Below, piece by piece: positions 35,800 through 44,319 of a stretch of 64,000 nt of DNA. The stretch comes from Chthoniobacter flavus Ellin428 (GTDB lineage: Bacteria > Verrucomicrobiota > Verrucomicrobiia > Chthoniobacterales > Chthoniobacteraceae). Numbering within the stretch: the stretch's first letter is position 1; each line of letters opens with the position of its first letter. Both the position numbers and the translations under genes were made by a program. The notes below the pieces were generated by a model. That model saw only the letters and a list, made by a program, of their open reading frames with translations, had not been told where the DNA came from and searched no databases. The DNA lies in contig NZ_ABVL01000007.1 in assembly GCF_000173075.1 (NCBI RefSeq), positions 186,001 through 250,000 of the forward strand. The letters are read 5' to 3'.

Positions 35800-36912
35800 A
35801 TGGATATCGAACCTCTGCTCCAACCCGTCTCGGCCGATGCGCCGTGCGGCGAGGATCTTTCCTACGATGCGGGCTTCAACGAGCTCGAAACCCTGGCCAA
35901 AGGCAAGGAAGCGCAACAATTCTCCGGCTCGGAGAATCCCGAGTGGGCGGTCGCTGCCGAAGAACCCGATTGGCGGGTCGTGCGGGACAAGAGCGCCGAA
36001 CTTTTCGCGCGCTCCAAGGACCTGCGCCTCGCGGTCCTCCTTACTCTCGCCCTGCTGAAGCTCGAGGGCCTGGCCGGTCTGCGCGACGGGCTCACGCTCC
36101 TGCAGCGCCTGCTCCGCGAGCAATGGGACGGCGTCTATCCACGACTCGATCCCGATGACAACAACGACCCCACCGAGCGGGTCAATATCGTCGCCGGTCT
36201 GGCCAAGCCGCTCGCCACCTTCGGCGATCCCATGCGCTTCATCGAACGCATCCGCGTCGCGCCGTTGACCAACTCGGTGCAGATGGGCCGCTACAGCCTC
36301 GCCGATATCACCCAGGTCGGACTGCCCCCCGGATCGTCGTCGACCCCGCCCACGCAAGCCCAGGTGGAGGCCGCTTTTCGCGATACCAATGTCGATGATC
36401 TGGTCGCCGTGAGCTCCGCGACGCTCGCCTGCAAGAGCACGCTGGCCGACATCGATAACGCGCTCATGGAATATGTGGGCGCGGGGAATGCCGTAAACTT
36501 CGACGAACTGAACTACGTCCTCGACGAAGTTCAGTCGACGCTCGCTCCCTACCTGCCGAGAGACGAGTCGGCGGATTTGGATTCGTTGCTCTCGGAGGTC
36601 CAGGGATCGGACGCCTCGGGTGCGCCGGCGGCGGGACAGCGGCGGGGCGGTGGCGGCGCCTTCAGCGGCGAGATCCAGTCCCGCGACGATGTGGTCCGGA
36701 TCATCGACCAGATTTGCGAATACTACCGGGTGACCGAACCGGGACATCCGGTGCCGCTGCTCTTGCGTCGTGCCCAACGTCTCGTGGACAAGGACTTCAT
36801 GGCGCTCATGGAAGACCTCATGCCCGAATCCCTCGGACCGCTTGGGAATATCATCGGCTTGCGGCGCGATGATGTGCCCATGCCGATGGAAGAAGCTCCG
36901 CCCAGCGAGTAA
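35800..36912 (+). CDS. tssA: TssA, T6SS cap protein with ImpA N-terminal domain
   Basis: TssA primes and guides tube-sheath growth from the baseplate. The 370-residue protein starts at the ATG at 35800; earlier in-frame starts have no homology. MDIEPLLQPVSADAPCGEDLSYD is the ImpA_N (PF06812) opening, followed by EPDWRVVRDKSAELFARSKDLRLAVLLTLALLKLEGLAGL and WDGVYPRLDPDDNNDPTERVN, the most conserved parts of the family (quoted in pieces). A Gly-rich linker (about 285-300) leads to SRDDVVRIIDQICEYYRVTEPGHPVPLLLRRAQ, a typical C-terminal segment. Being separated from the main clusters but in the same locus is common for tssA. Confidence 0.93.
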   Translation: MDIEPLLQPVSADAPCGEDLSYDAGFNELETLAKGKEAQQFSGSENPEWAVAAEEPDWRVVRDKSAELFARSKDLRLAVLLTLALLKLEGLAGLRDGLTLLQRLLREQWDGVYPRLDPDDNNDPTERVNIVAGLAKPLATFGDPMRFIERIRVAPLTNSVQMGRYSLADITQVGLPPGSSSTPPTQAQVEAAFRDTNVDDLVAVSSATLACKSTLADIDNALMEYVGAGNAVNFDELNYVLDEVQSTLAPYLPRDESADLDSLLSEVQGSDASGAPAAGQRRGGGGAFSGEIQSRDDVVRIIDQICEYYRVTEPGHPVPLLLRRAQRLVDKDFMALMEDLMPESLGPLGNIIGLRRDDVPMPMEEAPPSE

Positions 36913-36934
36913 ACCGACGAACTGAATATTCGCG

Positions 36935-37721
36935 ATGGATCCAGACGCGGTTCAGGAGGCCTTGAGCGTGCAAGGCAGCTTTCTTAAAAAGCGCATCCTG
37001 CAGGAAATCTACGATAACATTCCCGGCCTCTTTGTGATGGACGAAGAGGTCGGCGTGCGGTTTGGCGAAACGCAGGCGGCCGACATGGTGTGCTTTCAAA
37101 CCACCGACCAGGGCAATGCCTTCTACGTTTTGGAATGCCATCGGGCGGCGGACCAGGCCGCGTGGGTGTTTCTGAAGCACATCGGGCTGCAGTTTCGCGA
37201 ATTGCGAAAGCTCCATCGCTGCGAGTTGCTGAGCGATCCCTCGGATGCTCCGCCGACCTGCAAGCGGGTTTGTTCGGAGGGTTACGAATTGCGGGAGGAG
37301 AAGAAGGGAAAAGTCGCCCTCGAAGCGACCGTGGTCCTCAATGCCGCGAACCGGCTCAGCGGAGCGTATCTCGGATTCATCAAGTGGCTGCAGCAGCGGA
37401 AAATGAAAAGCAAGATCGTGGTCGTGCCGATCCTGGGTCACCACGGCGCGTCTGCGGATGGCCGACTTCAATTGGAGCGAAGTCGACATCGCGAGCGGGA
37501 ATCTGCAGCAGCCGCTGAAGATGGAGGAAGTCGATTGGGTGATCCTGAAGCATTCCTTTCCTACTCCTCTCCAGGAGACGCAGGATTTCCGATTGATCGA
37601 CGGCGAGCTTTCCTACCCACAGCTGACGACCGAAAGCCTCTACATCGTCCAGTCCGACTCGCTGAAGGACTTTCTCTCCAGCGACCAGCTCGCCTATTTC
37701 GGACAAGCGGTCGACCGGTAG
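36935..37721 (+). CDS. Hypothetical protein downstream of tssA (frame-disrupted)
   Basis: The N-terminal 170 residues (ALSVQGSFLKKRILQEIYDNIPGLFVMDEE, AADMVCFQTTDQGNAFYVLECHR, WVFLKHIGLQFRELRKLHRC; broken into pieces here) lie in frame 2. At about 37440 the frame-2 reading turns into Arg-rich nonsense, while frame 3 continues with MADFNWSEVDIASGNLQQP and DWVILKHSFPTPLQ to a stop at 37721. One extra base near 37440 explains this, giving a protein of about 260 residues. Two separate genes (the second from the ATG at 37458) cannot be fully excluded. The gene starts 22 bp after tssA. No family recognised. Confidence 0.6.
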
Positions 37722-37782
37722 AGTCGTTCCGGAAACGGCCGGCCGTTCGGAGGCGGTGAAATTATTCCGTCTCCCTTCGCGT

Positions 37783-37840
37783 GTCATTCTGAGCGGAGCG
37801 CTCGCGGGCCAGTGGGGAGCGCGCAGTCGAAGAACCCCGC
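37783..37840. repeat. Half copy of the REP-like repeat family
   Basis: Starts GTCATTCTGAGCGGAGCG and ends with GCGCGCAGTCGAAGAACCCC, the same outer portion seen in the arms at 41511 and 44076. It lies between the convergent 36935 gene and the response regulator gene. Only one arm is present. Confidence 0.75.
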
Positions 37841-37859
37841 CGCTTTACCAGCGACAATC

Positions 37860-38525
37860 TTACTGCCCACGCGGCGGGACCAACCCCTCGCTCACCGCCT
37901 TGGCTACCGCACTGCTGCGGCTGCGGACCTGCAGCTTGTCATACACGCTGCGGATATATTCATCGGCCGTGTAATAGCTGATTTTCAGCGCCGCGGCGGC
38001 TTCCTTGATCGTCTTGCCCTGCACCAGCACCTCGAGAATTTCCTGCTCACGCGGCGTCAGGCCGTAATCGCGCGCCGGCGGGTTGGCTTTCGAAAACATC
38101 TCCAGCACCCGCCGGGCGATCGTGGGGTTGATCGGCGAACCTCCCGCCGCTGCCGTGCGAATCGCCGCAGCGATGTCTTCGATACTGCTCGTTTTCAAAA
38201 GATAACCCGCAGCGCCCGCGCAGATGGCGCGGAAGATTTTGTCGTCGTCCTCGAAGACCGTGAGGATAACCAACGCAGTCTTGCGCGCCTGCTGTCGCAG
38301 CAGCGCGAGCCCTTCGATGCCGCTCATGCCGGGAAGCCCGACATCGAGCAGCAGCACTTGCGGTGCGGCGTTTTTGCCCAGCGCGGTCAGCGCATCTTCG
38401 CAAGCGGTGAAATGCTTTTCGCAGCGCACGTCGTCGAGCCGATTGAGGGCGCGCATCAGCCGCTCGCCATAGGTCTTATGGTCTTCGATGAGCCACACGT
38501 TCACGGGTTGCTTGGAATCAGGCAT
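37860..38525 (-). CDS. LuxR/NarL-family response regulator
   Basis: 221 residues from the ATG at 38525; longer in-frame starts would lie inside the kinase gene and add unrelated sequence. The receiver domain (residues 1-125) has the acidic pair in VWLIEDHKTYGER, the phosphoacceptor Asp in VLLLDVGLPGMSG (about residue 57) and the Lys in GYLLKTSS. The C-terminal NarL-type HTH reads GLTPREQEILEVLVQGKTIKEAA and YTADEYIRSVYDKLQVRSR. The start overlaps the 3' end of the histidine kinase gene by 8 bp, so the two form a cognate pair. Targets are unknown; the adjacent polyamine importer is a reasonable guess. Confidence 0.93.
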   Translation of the reverse strand: MPDSKQPVNVWLIEDHKTYGERLMRALNRLDDVRCEKHFTACEDALTALGKNAAPQVLLLDVGLPGMSGIEGLALLRQQARKTALVILTVFEDDDKIFRAICAGAAGYLLKTSSIEDIAAAIRTAAAGGSPINPTIARRVLEMFSKANPPARDYGLTPREQEILEVLVQGKTIKEAAAALKISYYTADEYIRSVYDKLQVRSRSSAVAKAVSEGLVPPRGQ

Positions 38526-40527
38526 GGTGGGGAAGGGTGATGGAGACAGTGGTGCCTTGCGCGGGCACGGAGACAATCCGCACGACGCCGCCATGTTTGG
38601 CCGCACGACGCTGCAGATTGGTCAGGCCCATGCCACCGCCCGTCGGCGCGGCGGGATCGAAGCCGTGGCCGTCATCGTGAATGGTGAGTGTGAGTTGGCC
38701 ATCGCTTTGCGCGAGACGGATTCCGACGTTCTTCGCCCCGGCATGTCGCGTGATGTTATGCAGCGTCTCCTTGAACATGAGGATGAGGTCACGCTGCCGA
38801 TCGACCGGCAGCGGACGCGCGTGCGGGTTCTCCTCGACCATCAACGTGTGACTCATGCCCCGCAAGAGACGGCCGGCCGTTTCGCGCAACAAAGTAGCGA
38901 GGTCATCCGTCCCATAACGGTCGCTTTGAATGAGCCGCGTGATGTCGCGCATTGCGCTCACCGTTTCATCGGCAATGTGTTTGATTTCGCCGAGGTCGGC
39001 GCGCATCTGTGCAGCGTCGTGTCCGTCGGCGAGAATGTCCTGCGCGATGAGCGCGATGCTGCCCAGGCTGCTGCCGATTTCGTCGTGCAAATCCCGCGCG
39101 ATCCGCTGGCGCAACGCTTCCAATTCCGCCTGACGCTGGCGTCGTTGCCGCTGCAACCAGACCAGACTCACGATCGTCCCCAAGGCCGCGAGCCCAGCCA
39201 GTCCGATGAAACCAGCCTGTTCCCAGCGCTGGGTGAGCGCCTTGCGCCGCGACTCGATCGCGGCCAGTCGCTGCTTGACCTCGCGCCGCTGGGAGAGCCC
39301 CGCGAGCCAGCTCGGAAAGTCGACGATATTGGCGCTGCTGGTGAAACCATCCACCAGCGCAGCCCCCGACCATCCCGGTTGATCTGTGTAATCCGACGCC
39401 ATCACGCTCTTCCCAGCCGCGATGTTTTTCGCCTCCGACCAAACCTGCATTTCCGCCAGTGCGAAGACCGGTCCGCCATTGCTCACGTGCTGCTCCAGCG
39501 CGGTGAGCCGCACGAAGCGCGCGCGCTGCCCGCCGGCCACCACGGTGACCATATTGTCTCCCGGCGGCGCGCTGTAGTCGCCAGATTGCGGGGCGGGCAG
39601 GATCACCGGCGGCCCATCTTCCGTCTCGCGCAATTCGATCTGATATTGCACCGGAAAACCATAGCCATGGCTGTGCGCAAATTGCGGTGGATGCGCGGGA
39701 AAGAGCCGCACTTCATCGATCGGCGCCACGGCTCCGAGGTCCACCGAGACCCACGGCACCAGGTCTTGGTTCTTCCCGCGCTCGTGTTTCAAGCGGGCGC
39801 GAAAGCCGAGCGTCGGGCTCGGTTGTGTGCCGACGGGCGGGCCGAGCGCGGTGTGTCCATCGACCACATTGATCCGGCCCCAATCCGGCCGCGTTCCCTG
39901 GCTGCTGCTGGCCCGCACCGCATTCGGGCCGACGACTTCGGTCTGGGCACTGAGGTTGCGCTGGCCTTGCAGCAGCATCACTTCACCGAAGGCGCAGAGA
40001 TAGCGATGGTCTTCGCGGAAGAGCCGTGTCGCCGTGACACGCACCTTGTGCGCCAGCCGGCCACCGGCCGGAATGAACACGGGAAGGATCCCGGGATTGG
40101 GAAAGTCGGCACGCGTGTAGTCGGCGAGAATCCAGCGCTCGGTCTTCTCGTCATCCCCGAGCAATTCCACGCGGAAGCGCAGCGGAAAACCGTAGCCCGG
40201 CTCGATCGCTCCACCACTCGGCGGCGGGGCGATGAGCACCACGGCATCGAGGCGTTCCGCGTGCCCGAGATTGAGCTCCACCCAGTCGACCGTATCCGGC
40301 GAGGTGGAATAATCGCTGTGCCAGCCGAGGCGCTGCGTCACCTGCGGTTCGGGAGCAGACGGCAGCGTGGTGAGGTGCTGTTGCAAGGTCTCGCGCTCTT
40401 CGCCGAGTCGGCGCAGTTCCGGGCTGAGCCATTCGAGGCCAGCCTGCGCTGCGGAAGAGCCCACGCACAGGAGCGCCGCCATCACGAAAATGGTGGAGCG
40501 TACGGCGGAGTAGGGAACGATGGACAT
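38518..40527 (-). CDS. Sensor histidine kinase with periplasmic discoidin-like domains
   Basis: 669 residues. A signal peptide (about 1-29, ending SSAAQA) is followed by a large periplasmic region with two F5/8-type C (discoidin-like, carbohydrate-binding) domains: WVELNLGHAERLDAVVLIAP to FGEVMLLQG, and WVSVDLGAVAPIDEVRLFP to ALAEMQVWS. A membrane segment (FIGLAGLAALGTIVSLVWL) and coiled coil lead to a HisKA_3 phosphoacceptor (IARDLHDEIGSSLGSIALIA). The HATPase domain has FKETLHNITRHA (N-box), DDGHGFDP (G1) and GGGMGLTNLQRRA (G2). It probably senses an extracytoplasmic glycan-like ligand and signals to the LuxR-type regulator overlapping its 3' end. It begins 12 bp after potB. Confidence 0.92.
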   Translation of the reverse strand: MSIVPYSAVRSTIFVMAALLCVGSSAAQAGLEWLSPELRRLGEERETLQQHLTTLPSAPEPQVTQRLGWHSDYSTSPDTVDWVELNLGHAERLDAVVLIAPPPSGGAIEPGYGFPLRFRVELLGDDEKTERWILADYTRADFPNPGILPVFIPAGGRLAHKVRVTATRLFREDHRYLCAFGEVMLLQGQRNLSAQTEVVGPNAVRASSSQGTRPDWGRINVVDGHTALGPPVGTQPSPTLGFRARLKHERGKNQDLVPWVSVDLGAVAPIDEVRLFPAHPPQFAHSHGYGFPVQYQIELRETEDGPPVILPAPQSGDYSAPPGDNMVTVVAGGQRARFVRLTALEQHVSNGGPVFALAEMQVWSEAKNIAAGKSVMASDYTDQPGWSGAALVDGFTSSANIVDFPSWLAGLSQRREVKQRLAAIESRRKALTQRWEQAGFIGLAGLAALGTIVSLVWLQRQRRQRQAELEALRQRIARDLHDEIGSSLGSIALIAQDILADGHDAAQMRADLGEIKHIADETVSAMRDITRLIQSDRYGTDDLATLLRETAGRLLRGMSHTLMVEENPHARPLPVDRQRDLILMFKETLHNITRHAGAKNVGIRLAQSDGQLTLTIHDDGHGFDPAAPTGGGMGLTNLQRRAAKHGGVVRIVSVPAQGTTVSITLPHHA

Positions 40528-40539
40528 TGAACCGCAAAA

Positions 40540-41436
40540 TTACACTGTCTGTTGACGGCGTGCGGTGAACCAATAGACCGCGGCGAAGAGGATCACGAGG
40601 GTCATGCCGAGCGCGGCGCCGAAGGGCCAGTCGCGGGCTTGCAGAAATTGGTTTTGGATGACCTCACCGATGGTCGGTTTGATCCCGCCGCCCATGAGTT
40701 GCGTGATGCCAAACATGCCGATCGCGGGGATGAAGACGATGAGAATTCCGGCGACGATCCCCGGCCAGGTAAGCGGAAGAATCACGCGTTGAAAGGTGCG
40801 CAGCGGGCCGGCGCCGAGATCGAACGACGCCTCGATCAGGCTGCCATCCAGCTTCTCGATCGAGCCATAGACCGGCAGGATGAAAAACGGCAGGTAGTTA
40901 TAGATCAGCCCGAGCACCACCGCGCCGGGCGTGTAGAGCATCTCGAATGGCTCGGAAATGAGGTGTGTGTATTGCAGGAAGGAATTGAGCAGGCCGTCCG
41001 TGCTGAGGATGGTGATCCACGCATAAGTGCGGACGAGGAAGCTCGTCCAGAAAGGGATCATCACAAGTGTGAGCAGGAGATTGCGCCGCCGCTCGGGCGC
41101 GCGTCCGATGAACCACGCGACCGGGTAGCCGAGCAGCAGGCACACGCCCGTGGTAAACGCTGCGTAAATGACGGAGCGCAGCGTGATCGTCCAATAGACC
41201 GTCCCGAAGTGACCGGTATCGGAGTCGATGAAGATCCGCCGGTAATTCTCCCACGAGAAATGATAGACGACCTGCCCAAGTTCATCGCGTTGGCAGAAGC
41301 TGTAGACCAGCAGGATAGCCGTCGGCACGACGACAAACGCCACCAGCCAAAGGATCATCGGCGTCATGAGCAACCAGCCGAAGATGCCCGGCCGGCGCTG
41401 CTGGGGAGTTGTTTCGATAGTTTCGTTGAGGATCAT
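40540..41436 (-). CDS. potB: Polyamine ABC transporter permease PotB-like
   Basis: 298 residues with six predicted membrane helices, the first at LLMTPMILWLVAFVVVPTAILLVYSF. The PotB/PotH-type features are NSLLYA-like TLRSVIYAAFTTGVCLLLGYPVAWF, VMIPFWTSFLVRTYAWITIL and the EAA loop IEASFDLGAGPLRTFQRVILPL. It imports spermidine or putrescine with PotC, PotD and an ATPase. No potA is within the window on either side, so the ATPase must be elsewhere. It is separated from potD by the GIY-YIG repeat element. The end lies 12 bp from the histidine kinase start, so potB and the two-component genes are probably co-transcribed. Confidence 0.88.
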   Translation of the reverse strand: MILNETIETTPQQRRPGIFGWLLMTPMILWLVAFVVVPTAILLVYSFCQRDELGQVVYHFSWENYRRIFIDSDTGHFGTVYWTITLRSVIYAAFTTGVCLLLGYPVAWFIGRAPERRRNLLLTLVMIPFWTSFLVRTYAWITILSTDGLLNSFLQYTHLISEPFEMLYTPGAVVLGLIYNYLPFFILPVYGSIEKLDGSLIEASFDLGAGPLRTFQRVILPLTWPGIVAGILIVFIPAIGMFGITQLMGGGIKPTIGEVIQNQFLQARDWPFGAALGMTLVILFAAVYWFTARRQQTV

Positions 41437-41915
41437 TCGTGAGCCCCTTTCTCTTCGCCACGGGCTTTCTTCGCGCGCTCCCTCGCCCCCTCCTGCGCCC
41501 CCTCCCCGCGGTCATTCTGAGCGGAGCGCTCCGGCGGTAAGGTGGCGGAGCGCGCAGTCGAAAGCCGAGCTTGCGAGACGCCTATGGGACTGTGGGGCAA
41601 ACCCCGTCGAACAACCAGCGAGTCCTTCCCGAACAGCGACGGAGCAAGATCTTCCCAGGTAGGATTGAGCGTGGAGATCAAGGCGTCCTTCTTCGCGCGC
41701 GTCCAGCCTTTCAGTTGCGTCTCCCGAGCGATCGCAGAAGCCGGATCCGGCCACGTTTCGTAATAAACTAAAACCGTGAGGTTGTAATGATGCGCGAACT
41801 TTGATCCCTCACCGTTCTGATGTTGCCACAGACGTCCCTCCAGATTGTTCGTCACGCCGATGTAGAGTGTGGTGCGGCGCTCGCTCGTCAGGATGTAGAC
41901 GAAAAGGTCTTTCAC
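41433..41915 (-). CDS. GIY-YIG family nuclease within an inverted-repeat element
   Basis: The single-domain GIY-YIG nuclease (YhbQ/UPF0213-like) has FVYILTS and LYIGVTNNLEGRLWQHQ (GIY, YIG and Arg motifs), then YYETWPDPASAIARETQLKGW with the catalytic Glu, and KKDALI. A GTG at 41915 begins VKDLFVYIL, matching the usual family start. An ATG at 41960 would add residues read from the repeat arm (MGLWGKPRRTT). Residues after about 90 (SLVVRRGLPHSPIGVSQARLS onward) are translated from the other repeat arm and are probably not original. The end overlaps the potB start by 4 bp. Bordering 113-bp inverted arms suggest the nuclease moves with, or moves, the repeats. Confidence 0.8.
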   Translation of the reverse strand: MKDLFVYILTSERRTTLYIGVTNNLEGRLWQHQNGEGSKFAHHYNLTVLVYYETWPDPASAIARETQLKGWTRAKKDALISTLNPTWEDLAPSLFGKDSLVVRRGLPHSPIGVSQARLSTARSATLPPERSAQNDRGEGAQEGARERAKKARGEEKGAHE

Positions 41916-42033
41916 GAAGGAGTCTCTGGTTGTTCGGCGGGGTTTGCCCCACAGTCCCATAGGCGTCTCGCAAGCTCGGCTTTCGACTGCGTGCCCCGCC
42001 GCCTCCGCCCACGGGCACTCCGCTCAGAATGAC
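41511..42033. mobile_element. 523-bp inverted-repeat element carrying a GIY-YIG nuclease
   Basis: The left arm (41511-41623) and right arm (41921-42033) are both 113 bp and are inverted copies of each other. The inner about 66 bp are nearly identical (GCGAGACGCCTATGGGACTG and GGCAAACCCCG in both; about three mismatches). Outer tips share GTCATTCTGAGCGGAG, and the sequence between tip and inner block is variable. The nuclease coding domain fills the 297 bp between the arms. No target-site duplication was recognised. It separates potD from potB, so it may have inserted into a pot operon. Confidence 0.7.
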
Positions 42034-42084
42034 ATAAAAGGAGGGAGTCGCTCGAAGAAGAAGGTCACGCGCGATCAAATATCT

Positions 42085-43120
42085 CTATTGCCCCTTCAAA
42101 TCCGTCACCAGCTTGTCGATGTCCTTCGCCGTCTTGCCGATGTCGCTGAATGTTTCCAGCTTCGGATCACCGGGCGGATAGCTGGCGGGATTGGCGAGCT
42201 GCGCCTTGGTCAGCAGTTTGCGAGCTTCGGCGTTCGGGTTGGTGTAGGGGAACGCGTCGGAAATCTTCACGCTCACCTCGGGGCGCAGGATGTAATTGAT
42301 GAACTTCTCCGCGTTCTCTTTGTTCGCCGCGCCTTTCGGTATGGCCAGGCTATCGATGAAGCGATGTGCGTGTTCCGAGGGCAGGATGTATTGGAATTTC
42401 TTGTTCTTCTTGTAAAGGATCGCCGCCTCGCCGCTCCAGACGATGCCGAGATCGACATCGCCGTTGAGCAGTTCGGTCTTCGGTGAATCCGAATCATAGA
42501 CCTTCACCTGCGGCAGCCATTTTTCGAGCACGGGTTTGCACTGCTGCAGGGTCTCCGGGGTGATGTCATTCACCGAATGGTCGAGAAAACTGAGCGCCCA
42601 CGAAACGATCTCGCGGTTGTCGTTGAGAACCACGATGCGCTTCTTGTGCGTGCCGTCGAAAAGATCTCCATAGCCCTTCACCGGCGTCTTCACTTTCGCG
42701 GTATTCACCACGATACCGACCGAACCGGCCATCCACGGCACACTGTATTTGCCCTCGGGATCGTGCGGCAGCTTGGTGAATTCGGGCGCGAGATTTTTGA
42801 TGTTAGGAATATTGGCCAGGTTCAGCTCCTCGAGCTTGCCGGCCTTGATCAGCGCCTCGGTGGTGTACTCGGAAGGCTGGATGAGATCGTAATGCGCGCC
42901 GCCCGCGAGGAGCTTGGCCAGCATCTCTTCATTCGAGGCGTAATTCTCGACGCTCACCTTGATGCCCGTCTCTTTGGTGAAGCCATCGATCACTTCCTGC
43001 GGCACATATTCCGACCAGCAGAAAAGATTGAGGCCGGCCTTTTTTCCTGGACGCAGCGTGGAGCGGCGTGGCGAGGAGGCCCACGAAAGCGCAGGCGAGA
43101 AGCAGTCGAACGAGTTTCAT
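42085..43120 (-). CDS. potD: Polyamine ABC transporter substrate-binding protein PotD-like (frame-disrupted)
   Basis: A signal peptide (MKLVRLLLACAFVGLLATPLHA, two pieces of MKLVRLLLACAF and VGLLATPLHA) begins at 43120. After AASRKK the frame must shift: a run of six A residues (coding strand; 43039-43044) has one base too many, after which LNLFCWSEYVPQEVIDGFTK continues in the family pattern (WS/NW-Y(V/I)P). Downstream are NYASNEEMLAKL, YDLIQPSEYTTEALI, VPWMAGSVGIVVNT, LGIVWSGEAAILY and FIDSLAIPKGAANKENAEKFINYI, all PotD/PotF-like. About 340 residues in total. It captures spermidine or putrescine in the periplasm. It starts 20 bp from the potC end. Confidence 0.88.
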
Positions 43121-43140
43121 ATTTCGGAGGGAGGCAACGG

Positions 43141-44004
43141 TCAGCGGTTGATTTTGCGGACCATTTCAGCAAGCACGACGAGGATGACCGTCGCAAGGAT
43201 AAACACGGTGGAGATGGCGTTGAGCGAAGGGTCGAGCCCCTTCCTGGCCATGCCGAAAACTTTGAGCGGAAGCGTCTGCGATTCCGGACCGGTGGTGAAG
43301 AGTGTGACGATGTATTCGTCCATCGACAGCGTGAACGCCAGGAGCGCGCCGGAGACGATGGCCGGCAATAAAAACGGCACCATGACGAGGAGGAAAGCCT
43401 TGGACGGCGTGGCCCCGAGATCGAGCGCCGCTTCCTCGAGAAAGGGATCCACATCGGCCAGTCGCGCCTGCACGGCGACGAGGACAAAGGGGAAGCAGAA
43501 GGTGGTGTGGGCGACGATGACCGTGACGAAGCCGGGGCCGAATTCCGAGTCCGTGAAATGGGCCAGCAGGTTGTTCAGCGGATTCTCTAGAACGCTGAAG
43601 AGGATCATCAGGCTCACGCCCATGATGACTTCTGGAATGACCATCGGCACGAAGACCAGCGTGGTCAGCGTCTTGAGCATCGGGAAGCGATAGCGATGGA
43701 GCAGCCACGCGCCGCTGGTGCCGAGCAGCACGGAGAGCAGGGTGGTGATGCTGGCGATGATGAGGCTGTTTTCCAGCGCATCGATCAGCGGGCCGTTGTG
43801 CCAGAGCTTCGTGTACCAATCGAAGGTGAAGCCGGTCCAGACGACGGCGAGATCCGAGGCGTTGAAGGAATAGACGACCAGCAGAAGGATCGGCACGTAG
43901 AGAAAGACGAAGATCAGCGCCGTCCAGCCGCCGCAGAGCCCATTGACGAGCCGCATGCCGGAGGGCAGGCGAAAGCGGGGACGCGCAGGGGCGGCGGAAC
44001 TCAT
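43141..44004 (-). CDS. potC: Polyamine ABC transporter permease PotC-like
   Basis: 287 residues with six membrane helices, the first at LIFVFLYVPILLLVVYSFN, typical of PotC/PotI. FTFDWYTKLWHN, ENSLIIASITTLLSVLLGTSGAW and the EAA loop EEAALDLGATPSKAFLLVMVPFLLP are family hallmarks (quoted in parts). DEYIVTLFTTGP and KVFGMARKGLDPSLNAIST complete the pattern. It pairs with PotB in the membrane. Here it is the first gene of the pot group, followed by potD. Its upstream region contains the 227-bp repeat, so its promoter may lie in or next to that repeat. Confidence 0.9.
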   Translation of the reverse strand: MSSAAPARPRFRLPSGMRLVNGLCGGWTALIFVFLYVPILLLVVYSFNASDLAVVWTGFTFDWYTKLWHNGPLIDALENSLIIASITTLLSVLLGTSGAWLLHRYRFPMLKTLTTLVFVPMVIPEVIMGVSLMILFSVLENPLNNLLAHFTDSEFGPGFVTVIVAHTTFCFPFVLVAVQARLADVDPFLEEAALDLGATPSKAFLLVMVPFLLPAIVSGALLAFTLSMDEYIVTLFTTGPESQTLPLKVFGMARKGLDPSLNAISTVFILATVILVVLAEMVRKINR

Positions 44005-44075
44005 GCGGGGGATGATGCATGGGGCGTTTGGAAAAGCATCTTCAAACGTTTTTTTGGGGTCGCTCTCTTCCTGAT

Positions 44076-44302
44076 GTCATTCTGAGCGGAGTGCCCCGGT
44101 GGCAAGGGGGCGGGGCGCGCAGTCGAAGAACCCCGTCGAACAACCAGCGAGACGCGAATGGGATCGCGGGGCAAACCCGAACAGTCAACGAGTATCGGTC
44201 GTAAAGCGACGGGGTTTGCCCCACAGTCCCATAGGCGTCTCGCAAGCTCGGCTTTCGACTACGCGCTCCCCACTGGCCCACGAGCGCTCCGCTCAGGATG
44301 AC
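44076..44302. repeat. 227-bp composite inverted repeat (two arms, no gene)
   Basis: Two arms of about 113 bp meet head to head. The outer tips are GTCATTCTGAGCGGAGTG (left) and the inverse CGCTCCGCTCAGGATGAC (right). The right arm keeps the full inner block (GTTTGCCCCACAGTCCCATA, GGCGTCTCGCAAGCTCGGC), identical to that of the 41511 element; the left arm is more diverged. It fills most of the 315-bp gap between potC and the astD-like gene, which otherwise shows no gene. It looks like a non-coding (REPIN- or MITE-like) form of the same family. Confidence 0.8.
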
Positions 44303-44319
44303 TCCGAGGAGAGCGGCCC

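Noticed and set aside
38488..40530. A 680-codon open frame opposite the histidine kinase gene
   Set aside because: No domain is recognisable; the opposite strand encodes a complete sensor kinase.
42085..43005. PotD starting at the internal ATG at 43005
   Set aside because: This would remove the signal peptide and the first conserved block, both of which are encoded upstream if one extra A in a six-A run is ignored.
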